Shown here: positions 1-11,589 of the stretch, one piece after another
How the letters are laid out: each line of letters starts with the position of its first letter
How positions within the stretch are numbered: the first letter of the stretch is position 1
Source: Valencia hispanica
Lineage: Eukaryota; Chordata; Actinopteri; Cyprinodontiformes; Valenciidae
DNA length: 64,000 nucleotides
Direction: 5' to 3'
Assembly: GCA_963556495.2 (NCBI GenBank)
Contig: OY747702.1
Coordinates: 40,882,180 to 40,946,179 of the forward strand
Notes under the pieces: model-generated
Told to the model about the DNA's origin: nothing
The model's database searches: none
Seen by the model: the letters and a program-made list of their open reading frames with translations, nothing else
Translations under genes and position numbers: made by a program

Positions 1-63
1 CATCATTAATCTAATAGTATTTCAACTAGGTGACGAATTAAAATAAGTGTGGATTTGACTTAC

Positions 64-106
64 ATCCTTGAGGAAGGAGAAGCAATGTAACCAACAACAG
101 AACCAT
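64..106 (-). CDS. NITR-1 leader exon (partial gene, continues off left edge)
   Basis: This 43-nt exon encodes a signal peptide, MVLLLVTLLLLPQG plus one base. It runs on the minus strand from the ATG at 106 to 64 and is followed by a GTAAGT donor. Size, phase 1 and sequence match the leader exons of NITR-2, -3 and -5 in this window. The V, I and tail exons would lie left of position 1. The CACCTCC motif found upstream of the other NITR leaders is present 49 bp upstream of the ATG (complement of 155-159). Only the signal peptide is visible, so the family call comes from similarity to the complete neighbours. It could also be an orphan leader of a dead copy. Confidence 0.7.
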
Positions 107-154
107 CTTGACAATACCTTCTTTGACACGCGTGTCCTTGCCTAAGTTACAGAA

Positions 155-159
155 GGAGG
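155..159 (-). promoter_or_regulatory. CACCTCC core upstream of NITR-1
   Basis: On the plus strand the motif reads AAGGAGGTGTGG, 49 bp from the start codon of the NITR-1 leader. The same GGAGG core lies 43-81 bp upstream of the start codon of every NITR leader in this window. The partner TGATTGG (inverted CCAAT) seen at NITR-3, -4 and -5 is not recognisable here. Confidence 0.4.
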
Positions 160-524
160 TGTGGTGTTCCAGTGTCTCTTTGATTTTTTCAAAATATACA
201 ATCAAAGAACATTTGCTGCCACAATCGCTCTTTCCTTTTCAGGTTCTTTGTTTTGGTTTTTGTAATTTAATGACTGTAAAGCACCAAGACATTGTATAAA
301 ATGTATAATTTAAACCATATCTCCATAATATTTCACTTCATACCAACAACCTATTTTATTAAGGCAACACAATTATTAATAATTATTAATAGGTTATTAA
401 AATCAGAACCGATAGGAAATGTTGAAAATGTGCTGATATTTAAAGGGTTATTTTTTGATAGACACAAACGTCATTGCATTCCAGCCCAAAACTACTAAAA
501 ATCTATGTATAAGAAAAGCTTAGT

Positions 525-815
525 GTTTTTCTGCATGGAGTTGACATGTTCTCCAGGTGCACGCAGGGGTTCTCTCTGGGTACTTCGGTTGTCCCCCACA
601 GTCCAAAACCTCAACTGTTAGATCAATTATTTACTCTAAATTGCCATTATGGACATGTGTGTGTGTGTTCTGTGTATGCGTGTGTGTGTGCGCGCGCACT
701 TGCGTGCATGCGTGCGGGTGCGTTTGTGTGAATGGTTGTTTGTGTTGTCTTCTGATGCAATGGTAATCTGTACCGAGTGTACACCGCTCCTCGCCCAATG
801 ACCACTGGAGGAAAC
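525..815 (+). repeat. Degenerate tRNA-type SINE copy with GT-rich expansion
   Basis: This stretch follows the 3' body of the dispersed element at 13674-13990: a 'gcatggag..gacatgttctcc' segment, 'cagtccaaaacctcaactgtta', 'ctctaaattgcc', and a final 'gtgtacaccgctcctcgccc' segment. The internal GT-rich portion has expanded into a (GT)n/(GC)n tract near 656-735. The head with the polymerase III boxes is missing. Confidence 0.55.
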
Positions 816-2769
816 CATTAACAAGTGCTCAGCATATCAGGATTTGCAAGATGATTACTGATCAACTGAAGGTCGGCTTTGGCTCCAGTAACTACTCTCC
901 TAGTGTTATGTCCTTTTTGCCGCAGGAATATTTACCTCACGTCTTTCTTTGTTCTAAAATAACCTGATCTGAGCCTTACCTCAAGCTTCCAACATAGAAA
1001 TCCATAGATCTTTGAAACACCCAAAAATGTGATCAGCCATTCCTTAACATTACTTTACAAAAGTTTATTGCAGATCCCTACACTGATAACCTTCCAACAA
1101 GGATATTCCATCTCTAATAGAATTGCAGCTCACCCTGAAACAAAGCTAACTTTGCTTCCTTTCTTTATAAATTCTCTCCTGGACCCACATGCATTAGCTT
1201 TTGCAAAACAATAAAACATTTTGTTGTACTATAAATGAATCATTGAATGAATGATTGAATACTTTATTAAAATGTACTTTATTAAGTGTTAGCTTCTAAT
1301 CTATTTCAAGATTTCTCCATTTGTGGGTCACAAAAAGCTCAAAACATGACACCACACAGATATTGAAGAACTACGTTGTTTTCTTCAGAATTCTCATCTT
1401 AGTAATGACAAATAAAGTCAACCTCTAAGAAATCAGCCTTATTCTGTTAAAAAAAAAAATTTTGGGCACCTCAATAACAGCCAGTTATCAGTTCAGCCAC
1501 AAACCAAACATTCCAGATAATTTTACTTACAAAACCAAAAGCATTTTATCTGAGCTCCATTGACTTTCTTATTTACTGTCAAATATTACTTCACATGCTA
1601 ATGTTTTATAATGTGTGCTTTCATCAGAGTCAAAGTAACTTTGATCAACTGGATACAGGTGTACAATAACTATCACATACATAATTATGTTACAAGCCAT
1701 GTGGTCAGACCAAGTTTGCTGCCAAATGTCTAATTAGTTGACTGGGTAAGACTATTTATACCAATATTGTTGCCGTTAACTGTTTATGTTGTTTTGTTAA
1801 TGTTTTCACAGTGTTTTGTGTTTAATTGCCCCACATTTATGTTTGATGTTTTTGACTTGACTCAACCTATTGGCACTTTCCACCTTTTGTTTGTCTCAGT
1901 AATAAGGATAATGTGACTTGTATTAAGGATCCAATGATTCTTGTACACAGATTGTAAAGTTGTTTATAATCACTTGCAGTGTTCACTTTTGAGTTAAGGC
2001 TGAATATTAATCGGTGAGCTGCAACCTTAATCAGTATTCACTATGGTTGGTGCCATACTGTTTTTGGCATGGCCATACTGTTTACTGGAAATTGTCCAGA
2101 AAATCTTAATCTCTGGTGTTCTTAAGGTCTCAGTTTTTTCCATTGATAATTACAACAAAAGTAGTTTGTCAAGCTAATATGGTCAGCCTATCTTTGTTGG
2201 TTGCTCTGTTAAACTTCATAATAACCCAACAACAGTATTCTACACCTTCCTTTAGTCCATTGCTTGCTTAAAGACACAGCACAGACAGCATGCAACACAA
2301 ATGAGGTGTGTGGTAGAAGCTCCATCCGTGCACCAGTTATTGAAACACATTTATCTGAGCCTGATCAAAGGTTTCACCCTCAACTGGCACACATTTTTAG
2401 AAGTGAAACAAGTAACCTGGATACAGAAGCCACAAAAGAAGACTCAGAACTTAAGCCTAATTCTTTGGACAGCAAAAGTGTATCTCAAATAAGCAGGGCT
2501 GGTTCTTGACAAAGGCCAGGCAGCTGCATTGACCTCCAGCTGCTGAAGGGGGTGCTGCTGCAACAACTCACAAAAGAAGAAAAACAATCCTAGACTGATG
2601 AAAATGGCAATAGCTAACATTCTTAGAGAAATGATACAGCTCTTTTTTGAAAAAGTTTTTAATTGGTTTTAAATCTTTTTAAAGACTGGTTTTAACCGAT
2701 TTTAACACCACTAACTTATCAATAATCTGGACGTTTTTTATCAGATCGTTTTAATTGGTGAGAAGCGCG
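816..2769. other. No gene recognised
   Basis: AT-rich sequence with only short chance frames. A run of AATG/ATTG near 1235-1262 and a poly-A at 1450-1461 are the only simple features. I see no exon of the NITR type and no clear transposon end. Confidence 0.5.
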
Positions 2770-3843
2770 GACTACTTCTCTCCCCACACCATGCCTCCAC
2801 TCATCTGCAGTCCTGGGTGTGATGGCTGCGCAAAACTCAGCCAGAGGGAGGGTTCTGGAGCTGGAGCAGAGGATTTCAACACTTCACCAAATCCAGGACC
2901 ATGAGCGCGACCATGGACATCATCTTTGGCCAGACTTTCGCTGCCGCCAGCAGTGCACAGCTGGCGGACACCATTCCCTGCCAGCCCGGTGAACCTGTGG
3001 AGGGAGGATCCCTCGCTGGGCCTCCAGGCAGACTTGGGGTGCCAAATGCCTGCTGCAGGGGAAGACTGCTGGTTCCAGCAGGGGGCTAAACCAAAAGCCC
3101 CCATCAGCTCCACTCCGGTGCTCCAGGTTGCCCAGTTAACACTTGGGCCCGGCCGCGGTGGGGGCGCTTGGAGCAGCCGCCACCGCTCTCCTCCAACCTG
3201 CCTGCCACTATCAAACCATTTCAGCACCCTGGGTGCAGATTTTCTTCTTCTGACAGCCCCTGGTCCCCGTAGCTCCGTAGGATCGCTGCCCAATCCCTCC
3301 CAGCAGCTGGAGCAACAGTCGGACTCTGACAGCCTTCCACATCGCGCCAAACCCCGGGCTGCAGCCAGAACTCAATTAAACATAACTGCAGTCCTGGGGA
3401 AGCTTCTCTACCTGGCATACAGCAAGTCCTGGATGGTGAACAATCCTTTGCAAACATCCACCTGCAGACCCGCCGCCCACCACACTCATCATCAGGGACT
3501 CCATTATCAGAAATGTTAGGATGAGAGGAGCCCTCAATCTGTGTTTCCTTGGAGCTACTGTCACAGACATTGCTGAACAGATCCGTCATCTCATTGAACA
3601 ACACAAACGTGAGTAAAGTTGTGATTCACGTTGGCACCAATGACATTCATAAACAGCATTCTGAGCTCCTGAAGCGTGATTTTATTCAACTTTTGAATCT
3701 TTAAAAAAACACAAGTGTCTCTGTTTTTATCTCTGGCCCCACCCCCACTGTTGGCAGAGGAATTAGCTGTTTTAGCAGACTTTTATCTCTGAATACTTGG
3801 CTCTCCTCTGCCACCGTCGTTCACAATATTGGTTATATAGACA
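2770..3843 (+). pseudogene. LINE (L2/CR1 type) ORF1 relic with SGNH-esterase domain
   Basis: The conceptual protein near 3490-3840 shows the GDSL/SGNH-esterase pattern known from ORF1 of fish L2 and CR1 LINEs. It has DSIIRNVRMRGA (block I, with the usual GDS glycine read as Arg), then IAEQIRHLIEQ, then VVIHVGTNDI (the G-x-N-D block), then VFISGPTPTVGRG and a final VHNIGYID. The frame breaks between RHLIEQHKRE-stop and KVVIHVGTND, and a stop follows LLNL, so the copy is dead. GC-rich sequence from about 2770 would be the N-terminal part of ORF1. Homology ends abruptly at 3843 where the antisense L1-like element begins. Esterase ORF1 proteins bind RNA or membranes in retrotransposition; here this is only family knowledge. 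Confidence 0.7.
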
Positions 3844-5075
3844 TTTTTTTTATTTTTTTTTTACTTTAATTTTTATTGCAATTTTAGTATGTCACAACTG
3901 TTGACAATCAAATACAGTTTTCCTGATAGAAGAAAGGCTAATTTGAGTCAGATATGACATGCCATTTCAATAACAAGCAAATAACTAAAACATAAAAAAA
4001 TAAAAAAAATAAAAAAAATATATATATATAAGAACAGAGCCTGTGTTGAGAATACTGTAGAAAAGTAAAAACATGGTGCATACAAAAAGGGAAGACAATT
4101 GGGTATATAATAATAGGTACGGTTGACATTTATGCCTAAAACTTTGGCGAGTACGGTCAGAGAGCCAGTGCCCTTATGATTTGTCAAGGTAAAGTTTCCA
4201 TTTTTGCCATCTTTTGGCATACAAGTCCACCTTCAAACGTAACACACCAGTCATATGTTCCAACGTCCTTATTTCCTGAATTACATCAAGCCATTGCTGT
4301 TGTTTAGGTGAATCAGGCTTATACCAGCTTCTGGTTATGGTTTTCCTTGCTGCTGTAAGGAGTGTTTTTACCAGGTATCGGTCCTCCTGAAGTTTAACCA
4401 GTGAGATATGACCCAAGTACAAGACCATGCATGATAATGGAATCTCATATCCAAGCACCTTTGTTAAGGTTAAATGTACATCTTTCCAAAATGGCTTCAG
4501 TTTTTCACAGTTCCAAAAAATGTGTGTATGGTGTGCGTCTAAGCAGCCACATTGTCTCCAACATTGTTGGGGTGTAGAAGAAGCTTTACTGCTGATTTTA
4601 GGTGTAATAAAGAATCGCACTAAATTCTTCCAATTGAATACCCTCAATTGTTGCGAGCTTGTGGAGGAATGTTGAATTTCACACGTATCAAACCATACAT
4701 CTGGTAGAATTTCTACATTTAATTCTTTTTCCCACCTTGATTTAAGGTATAATGTTGAGTTGGCCTTACTTTTCATAATACTTACGTAAAACATGGAGAT
4801 TATTTTTACACATTACTATTTGATTTGTATGCATTCATAATAATTTTCACAACTGGATTAATTTTGTGTGAAGTGTCCATTTTTATTTCTCTGTTAAAGT
4901 AATCTCTGAGTTGTATATACCTAAATAAGTCCCGATTAGTAAGAGAAAATTTTTCTTTGAGTGTTTGGAAAGTCAGTAATTCCTTGTTTTCCACTATTGT
5001 ACATATTGCCCATTGCTTAAATGTGACATCACTTTCACCTGGTTTAAATTGAGTATCAAAGGCTATCCATCGAAG
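3844..5075 (-). mobile_element. 5'-truncated L1-like (Tx1/L1 clade) LINE, ORF2 C-terminus
   Basis: Read on the minus strand, 4994-4174 encodes the C-terminal region of an L1-type ORF2. It shows FQTLKEKFSLTNRDLFRYIQLRDYF, followed in another frame by a zinc-knuckle-like CWRQCGCLDAHHTHIFWNC and then LLTAARKTITRSWYKPDSPK. Two frames are needed, so the copy is inactive. The 3' end is a poly-A tail (poly-T on the plus strand at 3846-3870). The element sits directly against the esterase-ORF1 relic, so it probably inserted into that LINE. I found no target duplication. Confidence 0.75.
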
Positions 5076-5535
5076 TCCACAGGATTACATGTGGTGTGTC
5101 CCAGGGTTAAATTTTAGGCCTAGTGCTTTTTAACCTTTATATGCTCCCTCTTGGCAGTGTCATCAGAACTGGAGAACATTGCCAGAGTCTGCCCCATTCT
5201 CTTGCCTTTGCCTCCACTGGGCACCCTGTGTCGGTGCCTCTGCTGCTGCTGTTGATCTACCAGCTGCCGGTGCAGATGGCTCCTCTGATGGCGTTTCATT
5301 GCATGGTTCACCTGCACTCAGCCCAATGTCCTTTTTACTGTTGCTTTTCACTGTGTGTGTGCATGGGAGTTGGGTTGGGGGAGGGGGGTATAACTGTGAC
5401 CATGCTTTTAAATCTGTGGGGCAGGGATGGGAATGTGGTTTATGTGGGGTCATTTTAATCTGTAAAGCACTTTGTGATGCAATTTCTTGTATGAAAAGCA
5501 CTTTATGAACAAAGTTTGATTTGATTTGATTTGAA
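5076..5535 (+). mobile_element. L2-type LINE fragment: RT motif joined to 3' end
   Basis: Translation of 5088-5165 gives CGVSQG, a stop, then ILGLVLFNLYMLPLGSVI, the mutated form of the L2 reverse-transcriptase block CGVPQGS(I/V)[14 protein letters not shown]. The rest of the reverse transcriptase is missing. The 3' end (5440-5535) has 'tctgtaaagcactttgtgatgc' and a tail of TTTGA repeats, typical of L2-class elements. LINE-B at 19032-20091 has the same jump from this motif to the 3' end. Confidence 0.65.
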
Positions 5536-6351
5536 ATGTTGAATATTCAAAGAGGACAGAACGCATACTGTAAGAGTCAGAGTCTACTGAATTGTATGGA
5601 TGTGAGACAACTGGAGACGGAACAACAGTCCACCTTGGTGTTTCTCTTGTGTTATGTGGGTTTCATGCTAAGTTGCTACTTTCAATTTCCAATGTTATAT
5701 TCAATGTTTTTTTTCCCTTTATTTAACCTCTTAAGCCCCATTGTCCCGGCGCCGGGTCACTGTGGGGGAAGGGCGGGGAAATGTCCGAATTTAGCTGACC
5801 TGTGGTCACTGATTGCTAAACATGTCCTATCATTATAAACCTCAGAATCTCAGCTAAAGACTCATATAAATATTTCCTGTGACCTCCGAACCCAGAAAAA
5901 ATAACAAGCAATTAAAGGAACAGTTGTGCTATTTTGCGATTTTTACATGAACACATTCAACCGAACCTGTCGGTCACCCTGCCGAACAGAACCGAGCAAA
6001 CTTTGCCTTCCCTGAAAGCCAGCATCTCACAGATTCTAAAGCTGCAAGTCTCATCACGCTACGTGCAAATTTCAGCAAATGAGCAACAAAATAAGCCCAA
6101 AAATACATACAGCATTTGAAAAAACAGAGCATAAATTTTTTCTTACCTTTGTTTTTTCCGTGCTGAAAAGAATAATCCACCCTGATATGACTGTATTTCC
6201 AGAATAACTAAAATATCCAGGAAGAAAGGTAGGCTATGTCCCAACTAACTAATGCTAATAGCTCTGGCAGCCATTTTATATAATGTTTTTATTGTGTGTG
6301 TGTTCTTAGGTGTTTGTATATAGACAGTTTTTGTAACTATTTTGTTCACAT

Positions 6352-6355
<4 letters not shown>

Positions 6356-6434
<79 letters not shown>
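6356..6434. repeat. (TG)n(TA)n microsatellite
   Basis: About 14 TG units are followed by about 25 TA units. It produces the spurious Cys-Val and Ile-Tyr frames here. Confidence 0.95.
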
Positions 6435-6438
<4 letters not shown>

Positions 6439-7429
6439 GAGAGAGAAAGAGATTTTTGAATTTATGTGTGGATATTTGTGTAGATGTGTGTACAGAGATG
6501 TATGTAAAAATATTTGTGGGTTGTATTAGTAGTTTCTGTATATTTTTTTCTAACTCTTTTTCTGTCATAATATTCTTTTAGTCACCTCGGCATTCATCCT
6601 TAGCTTACTCATCAATGCTTCACCATGCTCAAGCAGACTGCTGGAGCGTCATACAGAGAGACACAGCTGACATTTATATGTATAATTTCTCTATTTTTCT
6701 GTTATCTTGTTTTAGCGAGGATGAAGACTAAATACCTCCAAGGCCTTCAACTAAGCTAAGGCAACGGCTGTCCAAAGAGGTCTGCTGACATCCAGCGGGT
6801 GATGATGCCACAGACATGAGGAGGACAGCACTCCTGAGTCTTTTAGGTTCATGCTCACAAGGCCACCGGGCACCTACATACATTTGACCATGGTCTCCTC
6901 TCTCTCTCTCTCTTCCAGCTCTTCTTCAGTTCATCTGTAATTTGGACAATTATTGACAATACCAATGCTACAAAAAGGAAAGAGGCTGGAAGAAAGTTCC
7001 TTTGGACTCCCCTCACTGTAACAGACTTATGTTTTCCTATCCATCATTATATACACCGGAGTTGTAAATGTGCACCGCAGGGATGACTGCTGGACGGGTG
7101 AGTGGCCATATAATTTTAAATTATCCCGTAACACTATGCAGAGAAACCAGTTTGAGGCAATCTTGTGGTCATTGCACCTCAGCTTTGTAAATGTGGACAA
7201 TGAAAAGAAACAAAAACCACCCCTGATTACAGTCGTCTGTGCAAAATCAGGCCACTCTACGATCATATTGTTACTGCATGCCAAGCACATTACCATCCAT
7301 ATAACATTTGCATTGATAAGAGGAGGGGGTTGTGAACAGTTTTGTTATCCATTACATATGTATATTTCACAATTTTGTTGTATTTGGAATTTGAATAAAT
7401 GTACGGTGGCCCTGAAGTGCAAACCACAT

Positions 7430-8172
7430 CAACAAATCGAAAAACACTACAACAAATTCAAAACCGCTACAACAAATTCAAAAACACTACAACAAATTCA
7501 AAACTACAACAACAAATCGAAAAACACTACAACAAATTCAAAACTACAACAACAAATTCAAAAGCACTACAACAAATCGAAAAACACTACAACAAATTCA
7601 AAACTACAACAACAAATTCAAAAGCACTACAACAAATTCAAAAGCACTACAACAAATTAAAAACTACAACAACAAATCGAAAAACACTACAACAAATTCA
7701 AAAGCACTACAACAAATTCAAAAACACTACAACATATTCAATAACACTACAACAAATTCAAAACTTCAACAACAAATCGGAAAACACTACAACAAATTCA
7801 AAACCACTACAACAAATCGGAAAACAATACAACAAATTCAAAACTTCAACAACAAATCGGAAAACACTACAACAAATTCAAAACCACTACAACAAATCGA
7901 AAAACACTACAACAAATTCAAAACTTCAACAACAAATTCAAAAACACTACAACAATTCGAAAAAACACTACAACAAATCAAAAAACACTACAACAAATTC
8001 AAAACTGCAACAACAAATTGAAAGACACTACAACAAATTCAAAAACACTACAACAAATTCAAAAACACTACAACAAATCAAAAACACTACAACAATTTCA
8101 AAACTGCAACAACAAATTGAAAGACACTACAACAAATTCAAAACCACTACAACAAATTCAAAAACACTACAA
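7430..8172 (+). repeat. Left array of the 20-bp unit AAATTCAAAAACACTACAAC
   Basis: About 37 degenerate copies stand head to tail. Variants have AAATCGAAAA or AAATTCAAAACTACAACAAC (21 nt). Variants recur in blocks, which suggests unequal exchange of higher-order units. Confidence 0.95.
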
Positions 8173-8899
8173 CATTAACAAACCCGGAAGAGGTAGGTAC
8201 CACTGTGTCCAACATGAGGAATCACTGATTGGATGATGGAGCCGCTCACCTTTTCAAACGGAAGTTAGCTGTGTCCAAATTCAGGGGCTGCATCCTTCGA
8301 AGGACCCATCCTCCTCGGTCTACAGAGGACGGGTCCTTCATAGACCGGGTAGACCGGATGTTAACGGCTGGGAATTTGGACGGTCTGGCCTTCAAATTAA
8401 TTCCCGCCCCTACCTCGGCGAATGTCCTGTCGCCTAGTAACGGTGACAACGCTACACACAAGCTGGTAAAAATGGAGCAAGAAATCTTCCCGAGTTTTTT
8501 TAATGACTTTTTAAAATTCTACATAATACAGCAGTTTTACTGTTTGCAGCATGTTTTATATCTCTGGCTGAGAGGTAATCATATCCAGGTAAAGTTATTT
8601 TTTTTACTTCTACAGAATTACAAGTTAATTTCAGCTAGCTTCATGGATATGAACTGAATGACTGGTGGTCAAATGTACACACTTATATACTAAATCATAA
8701 TATATTTCTAGTATTCAGTTGATTAAAAAAATTCTGTGTGCAGAAATTGGATATGTATGTATATAAATTCTTTATTTTTTCTTTCAAGGTTCAAGGTGTC
8801 TTTTTTATAACTTCGTTTGAAAAGGTGAGCGGCTCCATCATCCAATCAGTGATGCCTCATGTTGGAGACAGTGGTACCTACCTCTTCCGGGTTTGTTAA

Positions 8900-10566
8900 T
8901 GTTGTAGTGTTTTTGAATTTGTTGTTGTGTTTTTCGATTTGTTGTTGAAGTTTTGAATTTGTTGTAGTGTTTTTGAATTTGTTGTAGTGTTTTTATAATT
9001 TGTTGTAGTGCTTTTGAATTTGTTGTAGTGTTTTTTCATTTGTTGTAGTTTTGAATTTGTTGTAGTGTTTTTGAATTTGTTGTAGTGCTTTTGAATTTGT
9101 TGTAGTGTTTTTGAATTTGTTGTAGTGTTTTTCGATTTGTTGTTGTAGTTTTGAATTTGTTGTAGTGCTTTTGAATTTGTTGTAGTGCTTTTGAATTTGT
9201 TGTAGTGTTTTTCGATTTGTTGTTGTAGTTTTGAATTTGTTGTAGTGTTTTTGAATTTGTTGTAGTGCTTTTGAATTTGTTGTAGTGTTTTTCGATTTGT
9301 TGTTGTAGTTTTGAATTGGTTGTAGTGTTTTTGAATTTGTTGTAGTGCTTTTGAATTTGTTGTAGTGTTTTTGAATTTGTTGTAGTGTTTTTGAATTTGT
9401 TGTAGAGCTTTTGAATTTGTTGTAGAGCTTTTGAATTTGTTGTTGTAGTTTTGAATTTATTGTAGTGTTTTTGAATTTGTTGTGTTTTTCGATTTGTTGT
9501 TGTAGTTTTGAATTTGTTGTAGTGTTTTTGAATTTGTTGTAGTGCTTTTGAATTTGTTGTAGTGTTTTTGAATTTGTTGGAGTGCTTTTGAATTTGTTGT
9601 AGTGCTTTTGAATTTGTTGTTGTAGTTTTGAATTTATTGTAGTGTTTTTGAATTTGTTGTTGTGTTTTTCAATTTGTTGTTGCAGTTTTGAATTTGTTGT
9701 AGTGTTTTTTGATTTGTTGTAGTGTTTTTTCGAATTGTTGTAGTGTTTTTGAATTTGTTGTTGAAGTTTTGAATTTGTTGTAGTGTTTTTTGATTTGTTG
9801 TAGTGTTTTTGAATTTGTTGTAGTGTTTTTGAATTTGTTGTAGTGTCTTTCAATTTGTTGTTGCAGTTTTGAATTTGTTGTAGTGTTTTTTGATTTGTTG
9901 TAGTGTTTTTTCGAATTGTTGTAGTGTTTTTGAATTTGTTGTTGAAGTTTTGAATTTGTTGTAGTGTTTTTCGATTTGTTGTAGTGGTTTTGAATTTGTT
10001 GTAGTGTTTTCCGATTTGTTGTTGTGTTTTTCGATTTTTTTGTTGAAGTTTGAATTTGTTGTAGTGTTTTTGAATTTTTTGTAGTGTTTTTGAATTTGTT
10101 GTAGTGTTTTTGAATAATTTGTAGTGTTTTTGAATTTGTTGTAGTGCTTTTGAATTTGTTGTAGTGCTTTTGAATTTGTTGTAGTGGTTTTGAATTTGTT
10201 GTAGTGCTTTTGAATTTGTTGTAGTGTTTTTGAATTTGTTGTAGTGTTTTTGAATTTGTTGTAGTGCTTTTGAATTTGTTGAAGTGTTTTTGAATTTGTT
10301 GTAGTGTTTTTGAATTTGTTGTAGTGTTTTTGAATTTGTTGTAGTGTTTTTGAATTTGTTGTAGTGCTTTTGAATTTGTTGTAGTGTTTTTGAATTTGTT
10401 GTAGTGCTTTTGAATTTGTTGTAGTGTTTTTGAATTTGTTGTAGTGTTTTTTGATTTGTTGTTGTAGTTTTGAATTTGTTGTAGTGTTTTTGAATTTGTT
10501 GTAGTGTTTTTCGATATGTTGTTGTAGTTTTGAATTTGTTGTAGAGCTTTTTGATTTGTTGATGTG
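8900..10566 (-). repeat. Right array of the same 20-bp unit, inverted
   Basis: About 83 degenerate copies of the same unit on the opposite strand, more than twice the length of the left arm. The two arms have therefore expanded or contracted independently. Confidence 0.95.
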
Positions 10567-11229
10567 GTTTGCACCTCAGGGCCACCGTATAACTGTTCTT
10601 CAGTTGGAGTCTAGCCTAACTATAGCATTATTTAAATAGGGTGATAAATGTGTTGGATATTTTACCAAAAAATATAAAAAACACTTTGTTTTCAGGCATA
10701 TAATTGAACTTGAATACAATCAGTAGATCAGGAATTGAGAAATTGAAACTTTCACTGTTTGTGCCAAATTGCTCCGAACTGTGCCAAACTGCAAAACACT
10801 AGCTGTTTTTTACCTAAAGCCTCTGTAACTTTGCTCCACTTCACTTCATCAACATGAATCTTGGTACAGCTAATTTACACATGTTGGTTTATGATTATCT
10901 GCAGTTTATATTCTACTGGAGCATATTTTGAATGGTTTATATACTGTAACATGAGAAAAAAGATTAGGCGTGAATAAAGAATCTTGTTATTTGTCTATGT
11001 TCAAGCTACAATTATTTTGGCACAGTAACATATGCTGTAATTTTTACATCTCACAAGCATTGGCTTCATTTTGATACCAAGATTGTTCACACAGAGTTTG
11101 TTTTTGCAGAGAAAAACTAAATTAATGTTGGGCATGTCCTATTCGAGGTAGGAGCTTGGAGAGACCCTGGAGAAACCCTGGGGCTTAAGAGGTTAACAAA
11201 CATCCGTACACCTTTCCTCTGCGTCTGCG

Positions 11230-11312
11230 TTTGGGTCCATGCTCCACACCACTTTCCTGACAGAAAGTGTGCTATACAAATAAAATTGCCTTGCCTTGCC
11301 TTGCCTTAAAAG
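11230..11312 (+). mobile_element. L2-type LINE 3' end
   Basis: The segment 'aagtgtgctatacaaataaaattg' followed by CCTTG repeats is the typical 3' terminus of L2-class LINEs. Only the last few dozen bases are present. Confidence 0.5.
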
Positions 11313-11589
11313 AAACGTAATGAATTATGTGAACAAGTATAAGAAAATGTATTCTTAGAGATTAGGTGGTTATGATAACAAACAATAGGGATTTCGGTCA
11401 AAATAAATCAAGTTTTGAGCTTGTTCATACCAGTTGATGTGAATGTTGTTTCATGGAGCTTTGTACCAGCTCTTTTGTGTAAGGTGGAAAATTACATTAA
11501 TTTGTATTTACTGTGGAGACAATTTGACAACAAGATGCAGTTGTTTTGTGTTGCTTCTCAGAATGAGAACTGAAATGATTTCCCCCAAA

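Larger units (their letters stand above)
7404..10587. mobile_element. Giant foldback transposon with tandem-array arms
   Basis: The outer ends are inverted copies of CGGTGGCCCTGARGTGCAAA followed by CCACATCAACAAATC, flanked on both sides by TA (7402-7403 and 10588-10589). Inside the ends the two arms are long arrays of a 20-bp unit in opposite orientation (7430-8172 and 8900-10566). Inward of the arrays is an 88-bp single-copy inverted repeat (8180-8267 against 8808-8895, very few differences). A central spacer of about 540 bp follows. No transposase is recognised in the spacer. The TA duplication suggests mobilisation by a Tc1/mariner-class enzyme. The 259- and 530-residue Thr/Gln/Asn/Lys-rich frames are translations of the array and not proteins. 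Confidence 0.85.
5727..11192. mobile_element. TTAA-flanked, piggyBac-like non-autonomous transposon (host of the foldback element)
   Basis: The left end reads TTAA (5723-5726) then CCTCTTAAGCCCCA. The right end, read on the complement, begins with the same CCTCTTAAGCCCCA and is followed by TTAA (11193-11196). A TTAA duplication and CC-starting inverted repeats are the hallmarks of the piggyBac superfamily. About 2.3 kb belongs to this element and 3.2 kb to the nested foldback element at 7404-10587. No transposase is encoded. A (TG)n(TA)n tract lies at 6356-6434. A Kolobok assignment is possible but fits the CC start less well. Confidence 0.6.

Noticed and set aside
2772..3604. Overlapping frames of 192, 197 and 127 residues on both strands
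   Set aside because: GC-rich LINE ORF1 region. The frames overlap in opposite senses and only the esterase-like segment has family motifs.
5123..5508. Three overlapping 109-112 residue frames
   Set aside because: Located in the L2 fragment and its GC-rich 3' region. Only the short reverse-transcriptase motif is meaningful.
7399..8178. 259-residue Thr/Gln/Asn/Lys-rich open frame
   Set aside because: It is the translation of the 20-bp tandem array. A 20-nt unit lacking stops is open in all three frames, and no domain or splice context is present.
7430..10566. CRISPR-like array
   Set aside because: The units are contiguous without unique spacers of constant length and lie in vertebrate DNA. 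This is a tandem repeat.
8993..10585. 530-residue open frame on the minus strand
   Set aside because: Same cause: the inverted array of the foldback element. Not a protein-coding gene.
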